Of a stretch of 64,000 nucleotides of DNA, positions 46,281-54,153 are shown in pieces. Made by a program: the position numbers and the translations under genes. The notes beneath the pieces were generated by a model. It saw only the letters and a program-made list of their open reading frames with translations. It made no database searches and had not been told where the DNA came from. Location: the NCBI RefSeq assembly GCF_000379765.1, contig NZ_KB903430.1, positions 344,945 through 408,944 of the forward strand, written 5' to 3'. The stretch's first letter is position 1. The number at the start of each line of letters is the position of its first letter. The stretch is from Flexithrix dorotheae DSM 6795. GTDB lineage: Bacteria; Bacteroidota; Bacteroidia; Cytophagales; Flammeovirgaceae.

Positions 46281-47225
46281 TCAATTTGATTTGTTTGGAA
46301 TTAATTCATTAAGTGTTTCATCCCAGAAAAACTGATTATTTTTAACACCTCCCAACCAAAATTCATTTTTCTCTGTACTCAGAAAATTTGCTTTTCCAGC
46401 ATAAACTTTTTCTCCCAAGGGGCTAAGACATAGTGAGACATTTTTTTCAATTAATGAATTGATAGTATCCACAGTTTTAAAATATTGTAAATCTCCAAAT
46501 CCATAATAATTTTCTTGTCGCAACATTTTTCCAACCAATTGCCTTTCAGTCTCGATTTTTTCAGATTGGATGAAATTGAGTATTTCCTGCTGAGTTTGGG
46601 AAAGCCCATTGAAAATTGAGGGGAATCTTTTAAAATGAGCCTCAAGGGCTGGCCTTAAATAAGGAAATTTCAAAGCTGCATTATCCGCCAAATCCAGAAG
46701 AGGTAAAGGATTATCGGAACAATACTGTGCCCAGATGGTATTGGCCATTTTCAAATCATCCCCATCAAGGAAAATTCGATTTTCGAATAAATCGGGGAAA
46801 ATTTTGGCATCTATTTCTCCCAAACCAACAAGTTTCTTATACCCGCTAACTTCCCCAATAGAAATGAGACTTATTGGCTGAGAGGGAAGCTTTTTTTGGT
46901 AAATCAGAGCAAGTGCTCCCAATAGATTAATCTGACAGAATAGGTCATATTCAAACCAAAGCACAACTTCATCATACTTTTCACATTTATCCAGCTTTTC
47001 AATTTCTTTTATGGTTTTTTCGTGAAATGCTTCGGCATCTACCTGATAATTTTCTGAAAAAAATTGCAGCCGCTGGATCCAAAAATCTGATTTTACAATG
47101 TCCTCTGATACGGGCCCTTCACACAAAACTTCCCGCCATACCAAAGTATCCCCGGTAATTTTTGTCTTTTGAATCTGAAATAAAGTACTGTCACCATTCA
47201 AGATATGTAAAAAATTTCCACTCAT
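46281..47225 (-). CDS. DUF1835-type protein
   Basis: 314 residues, cytoplasmic. The N-terminus LHILNGDSTLFQIQKTKITG followed by LVWREVLCEGPVSE is the DUF1835 signature. The C-terminal half has a helical winged-helix-like region (LSQTQQEILNFIQSEKI then GDLQYFKTVDTINSLIE) and ends with LGGVKNNQFFWDETL. The function of this family is unknown. Its ATG overlaps the stop of the upstream amidotransferase-like gene (ATGA, 4 bp), so the two are translationally coupled. Confidence 0.8.
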   Translation of the reverse strand: MSGNFLHILNGDSTLFQIQKTKITGDTLVWREVLCEGPVSEDIVKSDFWIQRLQFFSENYQVDAEAFHEKTIKEIEKLDKCEKYDEVVLWFEYDLFCQINLLGALALIYQKKLPSQPISLISIGEVSGYKKLVGLGEIDAKIFPDLFENRIFLDGDDLKMANTIWAQYCSDNPLPLLDLADNAALKFPYLRPALEAHFKRFPSIFNGLSQTQQEILNFIQSEKIETERQLVGKMLRQENYYGFGDLQYFKTVDTINSLIEKNVSLCLSPLGEKVYAGKANFLSTEKNEFWLGGVKNNQFFWDETLNELIPNKSN

Positions 47226-47920
47226 TTCACTACTACTTCCTGTTTTTGTAAATAGTGTCTGATACCGGTTTTTAGAAACATAGTGATAATTTTACTGGGA
47301 TTATCAGGAGTAGAATTTAACTGAGGCACATATAACACCCCTACATAAAAGTCATTCTTTAAATATTCAAGTATTTTAATCCGTCCCTTTTCATCATTCC
47401 CGGACAAAATAAGCCCCTTTTCGCTTAGGAATGGGTATAAATTGGCATTGATTTCAAATGTAGAGTTATCTTGTTTAAAAATGGAATTCTTCTTATAACT
47501 TAAGTTTGCAATAGTATTTGGAATAATTTTCACAGAAACAGTCTGATACTCCTGAGGTATGTCTGTTTCAGTTATAAAATTCTCAAAATTCGCGGGTGCT
47601 TTTACTGCATTCCTTGCAAACTCCCAAACCATCTGCTTCATTCCCATTGCGGTTGCAAGCATAGGAATATTTTTTTCTCTAATGAACTTCAGTAAGTTCA
47701 GCAGGTTTTCATCTACTTTATTTTCACTTGAAGGCACCCAAATGGCATCAAATTGATTAAGCTCCACAGGATCATTAATTTCATTTGCAGAAATCCAGGT
47801 TGTTCTATAATCAACTCCCAAAATTCCAAAAGAATCAGAGATAGCTTTTTCTACATAAATGTGGTGTAAAAAGTCATGGTTGTATTGGGCGATTATTCCA
47901 ATTTTTATCTTCTCATCCAT
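47222..47920 (-). CDS. Class I glutamine amidotransferase-like protein with catalytic Cys lost
   Basis: 232 residues. Resembles the group related to the CTP synthase C-terminal domain, including seleno-members: GIIAQYNHDFLHHIYVEKAI at the start, then FDAIWVPSSENKVDENLL and FIREKNIPMLATAMGMKQMV. In relatives the last motif is GTCGGFQ with the nucleophile Cys (or Sec); here the position is Ala (A91) and the following Gly is Met. The protein is therefore unlikely to hydrolyse glutamine and may be a binding or regulatory form. No in-frame TGA marks a selenocysteine. It overlaps the DUF1835 gene by 4 bp and is the first gene of the unit. Confidence 0.72.
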   Translation of the reverse strand: MDEKIKIGIIAQYNHDFLHHIYVEKAISDSFGILGVDYRTTWISANEINDPVELNQFDAIWVPSSENKVDENLLNLLKFIREKNIPMLATAMGMKQMVWEFARNAVKAPANFENFITETDIPQEYQTVSVKIIPNTIANLSYKKNSIFKQDNSTFEINANLYPFLSEKGLILSGNDEKGRIKILEYLKNDFYVGVLYVPQLNSTPDNPSKIITMFLKTGIRHYLQKQEVVVK

Positions 47921-48210
47921 GTCATTGCATAGTTTAAATTATACATGGCTTATAAATAAGCTGGTTATAGCGTAAATTATTGGTTTGTCATTTTAAAAAT
48001 ATAGGGCAAATAGCCTCATTGCTTGATACTCAATAAAAAATTTATTTAGACTTATAAGTTAAAACAAGATTTTTGAAAAAAAGTTAATTCCCACAATATT
48101 TAAGTACCCGGTAGTTTTTAATACTTTTTTCAAATTTCTTAAAAACTGAAGTTCCTCAATTCGTCTTGAAAAACCTATTAATAGACATTTTGGTTAGGTA
48201 ATTTGGAGAG

Positions 48211-48318
48211 ATGAACAGCAAAAATTCATCCTGGGAAAAGGCGTTTTTTAGAGTCGTTAACCTTAATAAAGGTACAATTTATTACCAAATTACCAAATAC
48301 CTTGACCTATTTTTTTAA
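48211..48318 (+). CDS. Possible 35-residue small ORF
   Basis: ATG at 48211 preceded by GGAGAG with no spacing, 35 codons, TAA at 48318. The start MNSKNSSWEKAFFRVVNLNK has a basic/aromatic mix and ends LFF. It lies 33 bp before a strong terminator, so the two could form one short transcript. No homologue is known to me; it may equally be chance within a small RNA. Confidence 0.25.
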   Translation: MNSKNSSWEKAFFRVVNLNKGTIYYQITKYLDLFF

Positions 48319-48351
48319 TTTTTTATGAGTCAAGCCCGAAAAAATCAAGAT

Positions 48352-48383
48352 GTAGGAAAATCCGTGGTTTCCTACTTTTTTTT
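48352..48383 (+). terminator. Strong orphan terminator
   Basis: Arms GTAGGAAA (48352-48359) and TTTCCTAC (48368-48375) with an 8-nt loop and a T8 tail. The nearest upstream plus-strand gene is 3.6 kb away across two minus-strand units, so it must end an unannotated short transcript. Confidence 0.75.
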
Positions 48384-48709
48384 CTTCTGAATCAAACAGC
48401 AAATCAAATCAGAACTAATGCCCATCAGGGTGTTTCCAAAACCACCCATAAGCGCAAAAATCTATAAGAGACTGATTATCAAAAACAAATAAAACATACA
48501 TTTGAAATATTCTCTAAATAATGTTAATGCTGATTTGAAATCATAAGGTTTTCTCAATTGAAAGTCGTACAATTGTTCCCAGGTAGGTTTTTAATGTTTT
48601 TTCAACAAAACATACCCTTTTCCTCAAAAAAGGGAACCAGGAATCCATTTGAAATGCGAATTAGCTCTTTGGATGGTAAAAATGAAGATAAATTGACTTA
48701 ACTATTACT

Positions 48710-49123
48710 ATGAAAAAAATTCTTTTACTCCTTGCCCTATTTATGCCCATTTTTGGTTTTGCGCAAGATAACCAGGATGATGAAATTACCAAGACTCAAT
48801 TGCTGATGGATTTAAACTCAAAACTATTTTACTTTCATAAAGTAAATGGAGGAATTTCATGTAGCAAAGATGGAAAGATGATTTTGAACGGAGTAGAACT
48901 TGACCTTTTGAATTCAGAAATTGGATATCAGTCATCAGAAGATGGTCAGGATCACTATATTTATTTTATGACCACTGATAAGTCTGAGAGCTATACTTTT
49001 ACGCATGAAGGAGAGGTTTTATTTAAAACAAATAACATACTACATCCAATTAAAAATCAGGAGCAGGCAGTTGAACTGGTCATTCTTTTCAATTTTTTAA
49101 AAGGATTTTATACCACCCAATAA
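48710..49123 (+). CDS. Hypothetical secreted protein
   Basis: 137 residues with a clear signal peptide (about 1-19, ending IFGFAQ). The mature part is beta-rich and small (FYFHKVNGGISCSKDGKMIL then HYIYFMTTDKSESYTFTHEG). One Cys only. No family recognised. Monocistronic, ending at an exceptionally long perfect terminator. Confidence 0.7.
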   Translation: MKKILLLLALFMPIFGFAQDNQDDEITKTQLLMDLNSKLFYFHKVNGGISCSKDGKMILNGVELDLLNSEIGYQSSEDGQDHYIYFMTTDKSESYTFTHEGEVLFKTNNILHPIKNQEQAVELVILFNFLKGFYTTQ

Positions 49124-49127
49124 ATTA

Positions 49128-49173
49128 AAAAGGAGGCCCTTCAAAAAATCATTTTTTTGAAGGGCCTCCTTTT
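49128..49173. terminator. Perfect 21-bp bidirectional terminator
   Basis: Arms 49128-49148 and 49153-49173 are fully complementary (core AGGAGGCCCTTCAAAAAA) around a TCAT tetraloop, between convergent genes, with T tracts on both strands. Confidence 0.9.
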
Positions 49174-49192
49174 CATTGTAAATTTTCTATTC

Positions 49193-49798
49193 TTATCTGC
49201 AGTACTTTTTCATGGCTTCATCTACATTCTTTTCGCCAAGAATTTTTGCTTTTTCAAAATCTTTACACGCATCCTTTTTTCCTGTAAGTGCTTTTAAAAT
49301 TCCCCTGTGATAATAAGCCGCCCCATGGTTCTTATCGAATCTCAAAGCTGTATTATAACTTTCCATAGCCCCTTCCACATTTCCTTGCTTTATTAAAGCC
49401 AAACCTTTCACAAAATAGGACTCCGGGTTATTTTCATTTATTTTGATTGCATCATTTAGATTGATAATGGCCTGATTGTATCTGGCAAGTTTATAATTAC
49501 ACATTCCTGAGGCAATTTTATAAGTAATTTCATAGGGATCAAGTTTACTGGCACTTTCATAATCCGAAGCAGCTTTCTCAAGCTCCCCCATCTCTTCAAA
49601 TGCTCTTCCTCTATTAAATAAAGAACGTGCATCTTTGGGATGAGCCTTTATATAATTAGTGTAGGATACTACTGCGGCCTTATAATCTTTGGAAGAAAAA
49701 TGCTTATTACCATGATCAAAATCCGAATCTCCACAACTCGAAATAAAAAAGACACTAAGTATAAATAAAAAATTGATGAATGATGGTTTAAAACACAT
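49193..49798 (-). CDS. TPR lipoprotein
   Basis: 201 residues. Lipobox FISSC (C22) follows a hydrophobic signal. Four to five tetratricopeptide repeats follow (AVVSYTNYIKAHPKDARSLF, AASDYESASKLDPYEITYKI, AIINLNDAIKINENNPESYF and AMESYNTALRFDKNHGAAYY). It is an envelope-anchored protein-protein interaction module; the partner is unknown. Single-gene unit. Confidence 0.88.
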   Translation of the reverse strand: MCFKPSFINFLFILSVFFISSCGDSDFDHGNKHFSSKDYKAAVVSYTNYIKAHPKDARSLFNRGRAFEEMGELEKAASDYESASKLDPYEITYKIASGMCNYKLARYNQAIINLNDAIKINENNPESYFVKGLALIKQGNVEGAMESYNTALRFDKNHGAAYYHRGILKALTGKKDACKDFEKAKILGEKNVDEAMKKYCR

Positions 49799-50221
49799 GT
49801 TTAATATTGATAGTATGAAATTAGTAATTTTACCAAGTCAGGCAAACCGACTGATTTACAAATAATACTATTTGAGGAACCAGTTGAAATTTGGCGCAAA
49901 AATAAAAGAAAAAATTAAAAGCCTTTGCCCTATGTACTTTTACTCTCTCGTTTGTCATTTATTTTCCTCCTGATACAAAAAACTTAAACCTCTGCTAATA
50001 AGCAAAAGAAAAGGCTGTCATAGGAGGAAGGTATTATTAAAAACAGTTGGCCTACGCTCTATTTACCAGACACAAAAAAAAGCCAAATCCCCCAAAATAG
50101 TGATTAGGGGATTAATAAATGGTCCATTAATTTACTTGGGTAAAAATTGCGCTATAGGTTATAAGTTAGGGTAGAAAAAAAATGGGAATGAAATAAATAA
50201 TACAATAAAAACCAGAGAAAA
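49799..50221. other. Intergenic region with possible DivIC-gene terminator
   Basis: 423 bp between two minus-strand genes. AATCCCC (50086-50092) and GGGGATT (50107-50113) can pair, with a minus-strand T-run a few bases on, giving a weak terminator for the DivIC/FtsB-like gene. No ORF seen. Confidence 0.45.
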
Positions 50222-50512
50222 TTATTCTTCATTTTTTTCTTCAATCAGGTAAATATCTTCACCTTTTTTCTTGAATAAATACTTTTCTCTCACAAATTTT
50301 TCCAGCTTTTTTGCGCTTGTAGAAAGTTCCTCCATATCCTTGTCAAGGGTAACAATCCCTTCTTCATAATATTTTTTTTGTTCCTCAAGCTCAACCACCT
50401 TTTGGTTAAGTTTAAACTGGTTCAAAATGTTGTTGCCATCAAAAAATGCCATCCACAAAACGAATAATACTCCAGTGAGAAAATAAATATTTTTAAAAAT
50501 TTTTGGGAACAT
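50222..50512 (-). CDS. DivIC/FtsB-like septum formation protein
   Basis: 96 residues. A short cytoplasmic N-terminus, one TM helix (about 9-24) and a coiled coil (about 35-70: LNQKVVELEEQKKYYEEGIV) are followed by a short tail with EKFVREKYLFKKKGEDIYLI. The KxGE-type tail is the DivIC/FtsB signature. Part of the FtsBLQ-type divisome complex in the periplasm. In many bacteria it lies next to enolase; here eno is 6 kb away on the same strand, with the intervening genes apparently accessory. Confidence 0.85.
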   Translation of the reverse strand: MFPKIFKNIYFLTGVLFVLWMAFFDGNNILNQFKLNQKVVELEEQKKYYEEGIVTLDKDMEELSTSAKKLEKFVREKYLFKKKGEDIYLIEEKNEE

Positions 50513-50664
50513 TTCTATTGTATTTTATGATTCGTATACTAAGTTAGTAAATTGCTCTAAAAAAACTAATAATTTTCTTTTCAATAAATTGTACAAATTC
50601 ACAATTCATTTTTAATCAGTTCATTTTTTCGCCAATTTCCATATTTTTCCAACAAACGATACTA

Positions 50665-50901
50665 ATGGAGGACAATATCTTAAATCCTGAATTTCTCAAA
50701 AAAACAGCTAATATGGTTATGCCTTATGGCAAGTATAAAGGCCGTTTATTAATTCATCTACCCGAACCTTATTTAACCTGGTTTCATCAAAAAGGGTTTC
50801 CAAAAGGGCAGCTGGGAAATATGTTAGCCACCATTTATGAAATAAAAATAAATGGATTAGAACATCTCATCCGTCCATTAATTACCCATCGTCCGGATTA
50901 A
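50665..50901 (+). CDS. DUF3820 family protein
   Basis: 78 residues. Has the compact DUF3820 pattern MPYGKYKGRLLIHLPEPYL, WFHQKGFPKGQLG and YEIKINGLEHLIRPL. Short proteins of this family are related in motif (YGKYKG) to domains sometimes fused to exonucleases, but function is not established. The stop codon overlaps the stop of the convergent OsmC gene: the shared palindrome TTAA at 50898-50901 terminates both. Confidence 0.88.
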   Translation: MEDNILNPEFLKKTANMVMPYGKYKGRLLIHLPEPYLTWFHQKGFPKGQLGNMLATIYEIKINGLEHLIRPLITHRPD

Positions 50902-51314
50902 TTTAAGATCTCGTAAGAGTGGGTAATTTTGGCTGTTTTTTCCAGTGTTTTAGCCACAGAACAGTACTTTTCCATCGATAAAGTAATGGCCTTTTCTACC
51001 TTCGATGGATCTAAATTTCCTTTTAATTTAAAGTGTACATTAATATCCGTAAAGAGTGAAGGAACCTTATCTTTTTCCCTCTCTCCTTCCACCACTATAT
51101 CAATATCTTCAAGAGGCTGCTTCTGCTTTTTTAATATGGAAATGACATCAATTGCACTGCATCCTCCTGCCCCTGCAAGTAGCAGCTGCATTGGCCTCAT
51201 TCCCAAATTATGCCCTCCAATAGCAGGTGATCCATCAATTTCAATGGTGTTACCATCTTCATTTTTTACCTCCATATGGAAGGCATCGTCTAATCTGCTC
51301 AGTTCTATTTTCAT
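50898..51314 (-). CDS. OsmC family peroxiredoxin-like protein
   Basis: 138 residues from the ATG at 51314; an upstream extension to 51371 adds a hydrophobic stretch atypical for the family. The two redox cysteines lie in LLAGAGGCSAIDVI (C52) and MEKYCSVAKTL (C118). OsmC/Ohr members reduce organic hydroperoxides in the cytoplasm using a thiol system, often thioredoxin-like or lipoyl. Divergent from the rhodanese gene, which shares the sulfur theme. Confidence 0.9.
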   Translation of the reverse strand: MKIELSRLDDAFHMEVKNEDGNTIEIDGSPAIGGHNLGMRPMQLLLAGAGGCSAIDVISILKKQKQPLEDIDIVVEGEREKDKVPSLFTDINVHFKLKGNLDPSKVEKAITLSMEKYCSVAKTLEKTAKITHSYEILN

Positions 51315-51375
51315 TGCTAAAAAATTATATCTAAAAAATGCAAGAATAAATATTACTTGCAATAATTCCATATTT

Positions 51376-51436
51376 TTTGTTTACTTACTTCCCGAAAATA
51401 ACTTTGAATAAATACCTTTATGGAAATCTATTTTTG
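51376..51436 (+). promoter_or_regulatory. Tandem promoters of the rhodanese gene
   Basis: Upstream promoter: TTTG (51376-51379), 19-bp spacer, TAACTTTG (51399-51406). Downstream: the TTTG at 51403-51406 is reused as -33, a 22-bp spacer and TATTTTTG (51429-51436). Both -7 boxes match TAnnTTTG exactly. The start ATG is 24 bp after the second. Confidence 0.5.
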
Positions 51437-51459
51437 TTCAGGTAAAAACATCAAGAAAA

Positions 51460-51777
51460 ATGAAAGAAATATCAGTTAGCGAACTAAAAGCTTTGCAAGA
51501 CAGCGGAGAAGACTTCCAACTAATAGATGTAAGAGAAGCAAATGAGTATGAATTTGCCAACCTGGGTGGAGAGTTAATTCCTTTATCAACCGTAATGGCA
51601 AATGAAGGGAAAATATCCAGGGATAAAAAGGTTATAGTACATTGTAGAAGCGGAGCAAGAAGTGCAAATGCCATTTTGCAACTCGAATCAGCTTTTGGTC
51701 TTGAAAATCTATATAACCTCAAAGGCGGAATTCTGGCATATGCTGATGAAATTGACAATTCTATCCCAAAATATTAA
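51460..51777 (+). CDS. Rhodanese-like domain protein
   Basis: 105 residues, a single rhodanese domain. The start ELIDVREANEYEFA-type strand (LIDVREANEY) and the active loop HCRSGARSAN (C62) are intact. It is a sulfurtransferase that passes persulfide sulfur from C62. Cytoplasmic; no signal. Monocistronic and divergent from OsmC, with two good promoters. Confidence 0.92.
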   Translation: MKEISVSELKALQDSGEDFQLIDVREANEYEFANLGGELIPLSTVMANEGKISRDKKVIVHCRSGARSANAILQLESAFGLENLYNLKGGILAYADEIDNSIPKY

Positions 51778-51958
51778 TTTTTATACCTGCTCTTAAATTT
51801 GCATACAATCAAAATTTAGGAGCAGGATTTCCTGATACAACCACTCCAACAAATTCTGCATTAACATGGTAAAATAAAACTTTCAGATTATTTTTAGGTT
51901 TTATGCGTCTCTATTATTCGAATTTCATTCAATTTTCATTTAACATAACAATTCTAAA

Positions 51959-52705
51959 ATGAAGCATTTTTATGTTTTGGTGATAATTACACTAATTTTT
52001 TCCTGTAAAGAAAATATATCACATAGTGAATTGATTGGAATCTGGAAGTTTGATAAAGTAAAAGTTAATGGGTTTGACAGAACTGATTACCAGAACTGGC
52101 CTTATCAGAAATGGCTAAAAATAAACAAAGATGGTACTTTTACCAGTGGCCACGGCCATATAGTAAACTACCGGGGTAGGTGGAAAACCTCAAAGAGTGA
52201 ACCTATCCTAAGCCTTATTTGCGATGAAGGCGACATTTGGGATACAAAATGGGAATTTAGGATATCAAATAATATTTCTTTTTTCGAAAGTCTGCAGGGT
52301 GGAGGAGGATATCAGAATGTGAAAATTTGGGGAAAAAAGTCGAAAAAAATCCCGGTGGATTTTGAGGAAGAAACTCCATTTTCTGGTCTGTGGCAGCTAA
52401 CCCCTCAAAACATTAAAAACTTTGATGAGGATGCTATTGGCTGGATGCATTTTTACGATGATGGCTCCATGATGATGGGTTATGGGAACAGAATAATCGA
52501 CCATGGTTTTTGGGAATACAACAAATACAAACAAGTCATTTCCCTTTGTATTGGTCCAAATAGTTCTTACGTAAGTGACTGGTGTTTCCAAAGAATTGGG
52601 AAAAAACTCATTATGGAACAGGTGGATGGAGATTATCTGAACCTCAGTTTTAATAAAATAGAAAACCTGATTTATTTATCAATGGCCAAAAAGTTTGTCA
52701 GGTAA
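51959..52705 (+). CDS. Lipoprotein with two lipocalin-like internal repeats
   Basis: 248 residues. Lipobox FSCK (C16) follows a short signal. Two related halves can be aligned: ELIGIWKF, then KINKDGTFTSGHGHIVNYRG (about 20-125), and SGLWQL, then FYDDGSMMMGYGNRIIDHGF (about 140-235), each ending in a W-x-F-type strand. The GxW start with a DG(S/T)ff turn is lipocalin-like. Ligand unknown. The 3' end overlaps the convergent deoxyribosyltransferase-like gene by 8 bp. Confidence 0.72.
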   Translation: MKHFYVLVIITLIFSCKENISHSELIGIWKFDKVKVNGFDRTDYQNWPYQKWLKINKDGTFTSGHGHIVNYRGRWKTSKSEPILSLICDEGDIWDTKWEFRISNNISFFESLQGGGGYQNVKIWGKKSKKIPVDFEEETPFSGLWQLTPQNIKNFDEDAIGWMHFYDDGSMMMGYGNRIIDHGFWEYNKYKQVISLCIGPNSSYVSDWCFQRIGKKLIMEQVDGDYLNLSFNKIENLIYLSMAKKFVR

Positions 52706-53120
52706 CTTTTTCCAAATGATTTACTTTATTGCTGGAATTTAAGAATAATATTAATTTTTTAAGGGAGCGGAACCATTTCCCACCATTTTTTTCTACCATT
52801 TTCCCAACTGCTTCGAGAGATTTTACCTGAGCTTCGGTAAATCTGTCTCCACCGTCTTTCAGTAAAACACAGAATAAAGTCTTCTCAGGTCGCTTATTAG
52901 AATCATCAATGACTTCAGCTATAGAATAGACTCCTGTCATTTTAGGAGTAATCACATACACACAATAATCACAGTGTTTTCGCTCATAGAGCTCCTTTTG
53001 GTAAGCCTCATCATCCCAATTTTCAACAACCGGATTGAAATAATCAATTACTAATTTGGGAATAACAAAATTTCGCCACTTTGATTTATTAGCTGTACCG
53101 CCTAAAAAAACTTTTGTCAT
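52698..53120 (-). CDS. Nucleoside 2-deoxyribosyltransferase-like protein
   Basis: 140 residues. Begins KVFLGGTANKSKWRNFVIP and continues LVIDYFNPVVENW, with the late GVYSIAEVIDDS segment carrying the Glu (E69) expected as the nucleophile. It is related in fold to the TIR/SLOG group of nucleotide-handling Rossmann-type domains. The reaction of this subfamily is unknown. It is followed, in transcription terms preceded, by a SLATT gene on the same strand (325-bp gap). Its stop overlaps the convergent lipoprotein by 8 bp. Confidence 0.78.
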   Translation of the reverse strand: MTKVFLGGTANKSKWRNFVIPKLVIDYFNPVVENWDDEAYQKELYERKHCDYCVYVITPKMTGVYSIAEVIDDSNKRPEKTLFCVLLKDGGDRFTEAQVKSLEAVGKMVEKNGGKWFRSLKKLILFLNSSNKVNHLEKVT

Positions 53121-53445
53121 AAATAAATATTAAACCTTTCAGAACAAGCAAAGAACAATTGTCATTTGCAATAAAGTGAATTCTCCATTTCAGAAAACTC
53201 CAGATTATTCGGTAGGAAGGGTCATTTGACTGTTTCATTCTCCCGTTGAATCCTGCTCATCAATAATCTTTTTGAGATAATGTTTCAGCTAATCCGATTC
53301 TTCCGAGAGCACTTATCATTTTAGTAGGTAATACCCTACACATTGATATTAGTACAATTATATAATTTAAAGATAAAATATCCTAGTTACCGTTTTTAAA
53401 TCCAGTTTTTAATATAACCGGTTTTACTGACTATCCTTAATTTTT
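53121..53445. other. Intergenic region, nothing clear
   Basis: 325 bp between two minus-strand genes. No hairpin with a T-run was seen, so readthrough from the SLATT gene into the deoxyribosyltransferase gene is possible. No ORF. Confidence 0.45.
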
Positions 53446-54153
53446 CTATCCATTTGAAGTACTTTTTCCTTTTTTATTAGAACTGGTTTCTACCTGTTTT
53501 ACCCTCTGCTGCCATCTTTGTGTTTCCTTACTTAAAACGGATTCTACCTTTTGAACCAACAAAGGAAAGGCATCCTCCTCATCATAGGGTTCTGACCTTG
53601 TTAAATATAATGATCTTTCGTATTGTAAAGCCTCACAAGTGGCCCTATACTCTTTCCAAAATTTAAAATAATCATCCAGCTCAAGGAATTTATTGATAAT
53701 TACCAAAACAATACCCCCTAATGCTGCGCAAATTTGTAATATAGTATCCAGTTTATAGAATTCATGATCTGCTACTGCACTTAGCGTAGTAATTACAGGA
53801 ATGGTGGCCGCTATAATAAATTCAATGCGTTTATACTTCTTGTATTTTTTTTGATTAAAACTACTTTTCCTGTCATACCAGTCTATTTGATTATTCAGTC
53901 TTTCCTCAATATATTGAGCGTCTGTCATTAAGGGAGCTTCCCGCTGAATTGGTTTATAATTCTGATAATTTCCACGATATTTTAAAGTGGAATCTTTTTT
54001 ACTAATCACAGCAGTTTCATCCCCTTCTGTAGAAGTTATTTTTTCTTCCACAGAACTGGCTTTCTGTGATTTAGTTTCAGATTTGCTTGTTTCAACTTCT
54101 TCAGGATCTTTATTGTCGGAAGCATCAATTTTGATTGACTTAGCAGTACTCAT
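53446..54153 (-). CDS. SLATT/DUF4231-like two-TM protein
   Basis: 235 residues from the ATG at 54153; a TTG two codons upstream is also open. A low-complexity, Ser/Thr/Glu/Lys-rich N-terminus (about 1-60) is followed by ERLNNQIDWYDRKSSFNQKK, two TM helices (about 112-128 and 137-155) and a helical C-terminal part (FWKEYRATCEALQYERSLYL). This is the DUF4231/SLATT pattern. SLATT proteins act as membrane effectors in nucleotide second-messenger conflict systems in the proposals of Burroughs and colleagues. The partner is the deoxyribosyltransferase-like gene downstream. Confidence 0.78.
   Translation of the reverse strand: MSTAKSIKIDASDNKDPEEVETSKSETKSQKASSVEEKITSTEGDETAVISKKDSTLKYRGNYQNYKPIQREAPLMTDAQYIEERLNNQIDWYDRKSSFNQKKYKKYKRIEFIIAATIPVITTLSAVADHEFYKLDTILQICAALGGIVLVIINKFLELDDYFKFWKEYRATCEALQYERSLYLTRSEPYDEEDAFPLLVQKVESVLSKETQRWQQRVKQVETSSNKKGKSTSNG

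Larger units (their letters stand above)
47921..48709. other. Long intergenic region with possible small RNA or sORF
   Basis: 789 bp between divergent genes, the longest gap in the window. It holds a strong plus-strand terminator (48352-48383), two smaller possible stems upstream of it (GATGAA/TTCATC near 48210-48232, and CTTGAC/GTCAAG at 48301-48334) and a 35-codon ORF (48211-48318). The first 250 bp and last 300 bp show nothing I can name. Confidence 0.6.

Noticed and set aside
47222-47920. Selenoprotein version of the amidotransferase-like gene
   Set aside because: The nucleophile position is a GCN-type Ala codon in frame; no in-frame TGA or SECIS-like element near it.
50929-51411. 160-residue plus-strand ORF antisense to the OsmC gene
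   Set aside because: It mirrors a clear conserved gene and its protein is low in charge balance and rich in Ser/Phe, typical of an antisense shadow.
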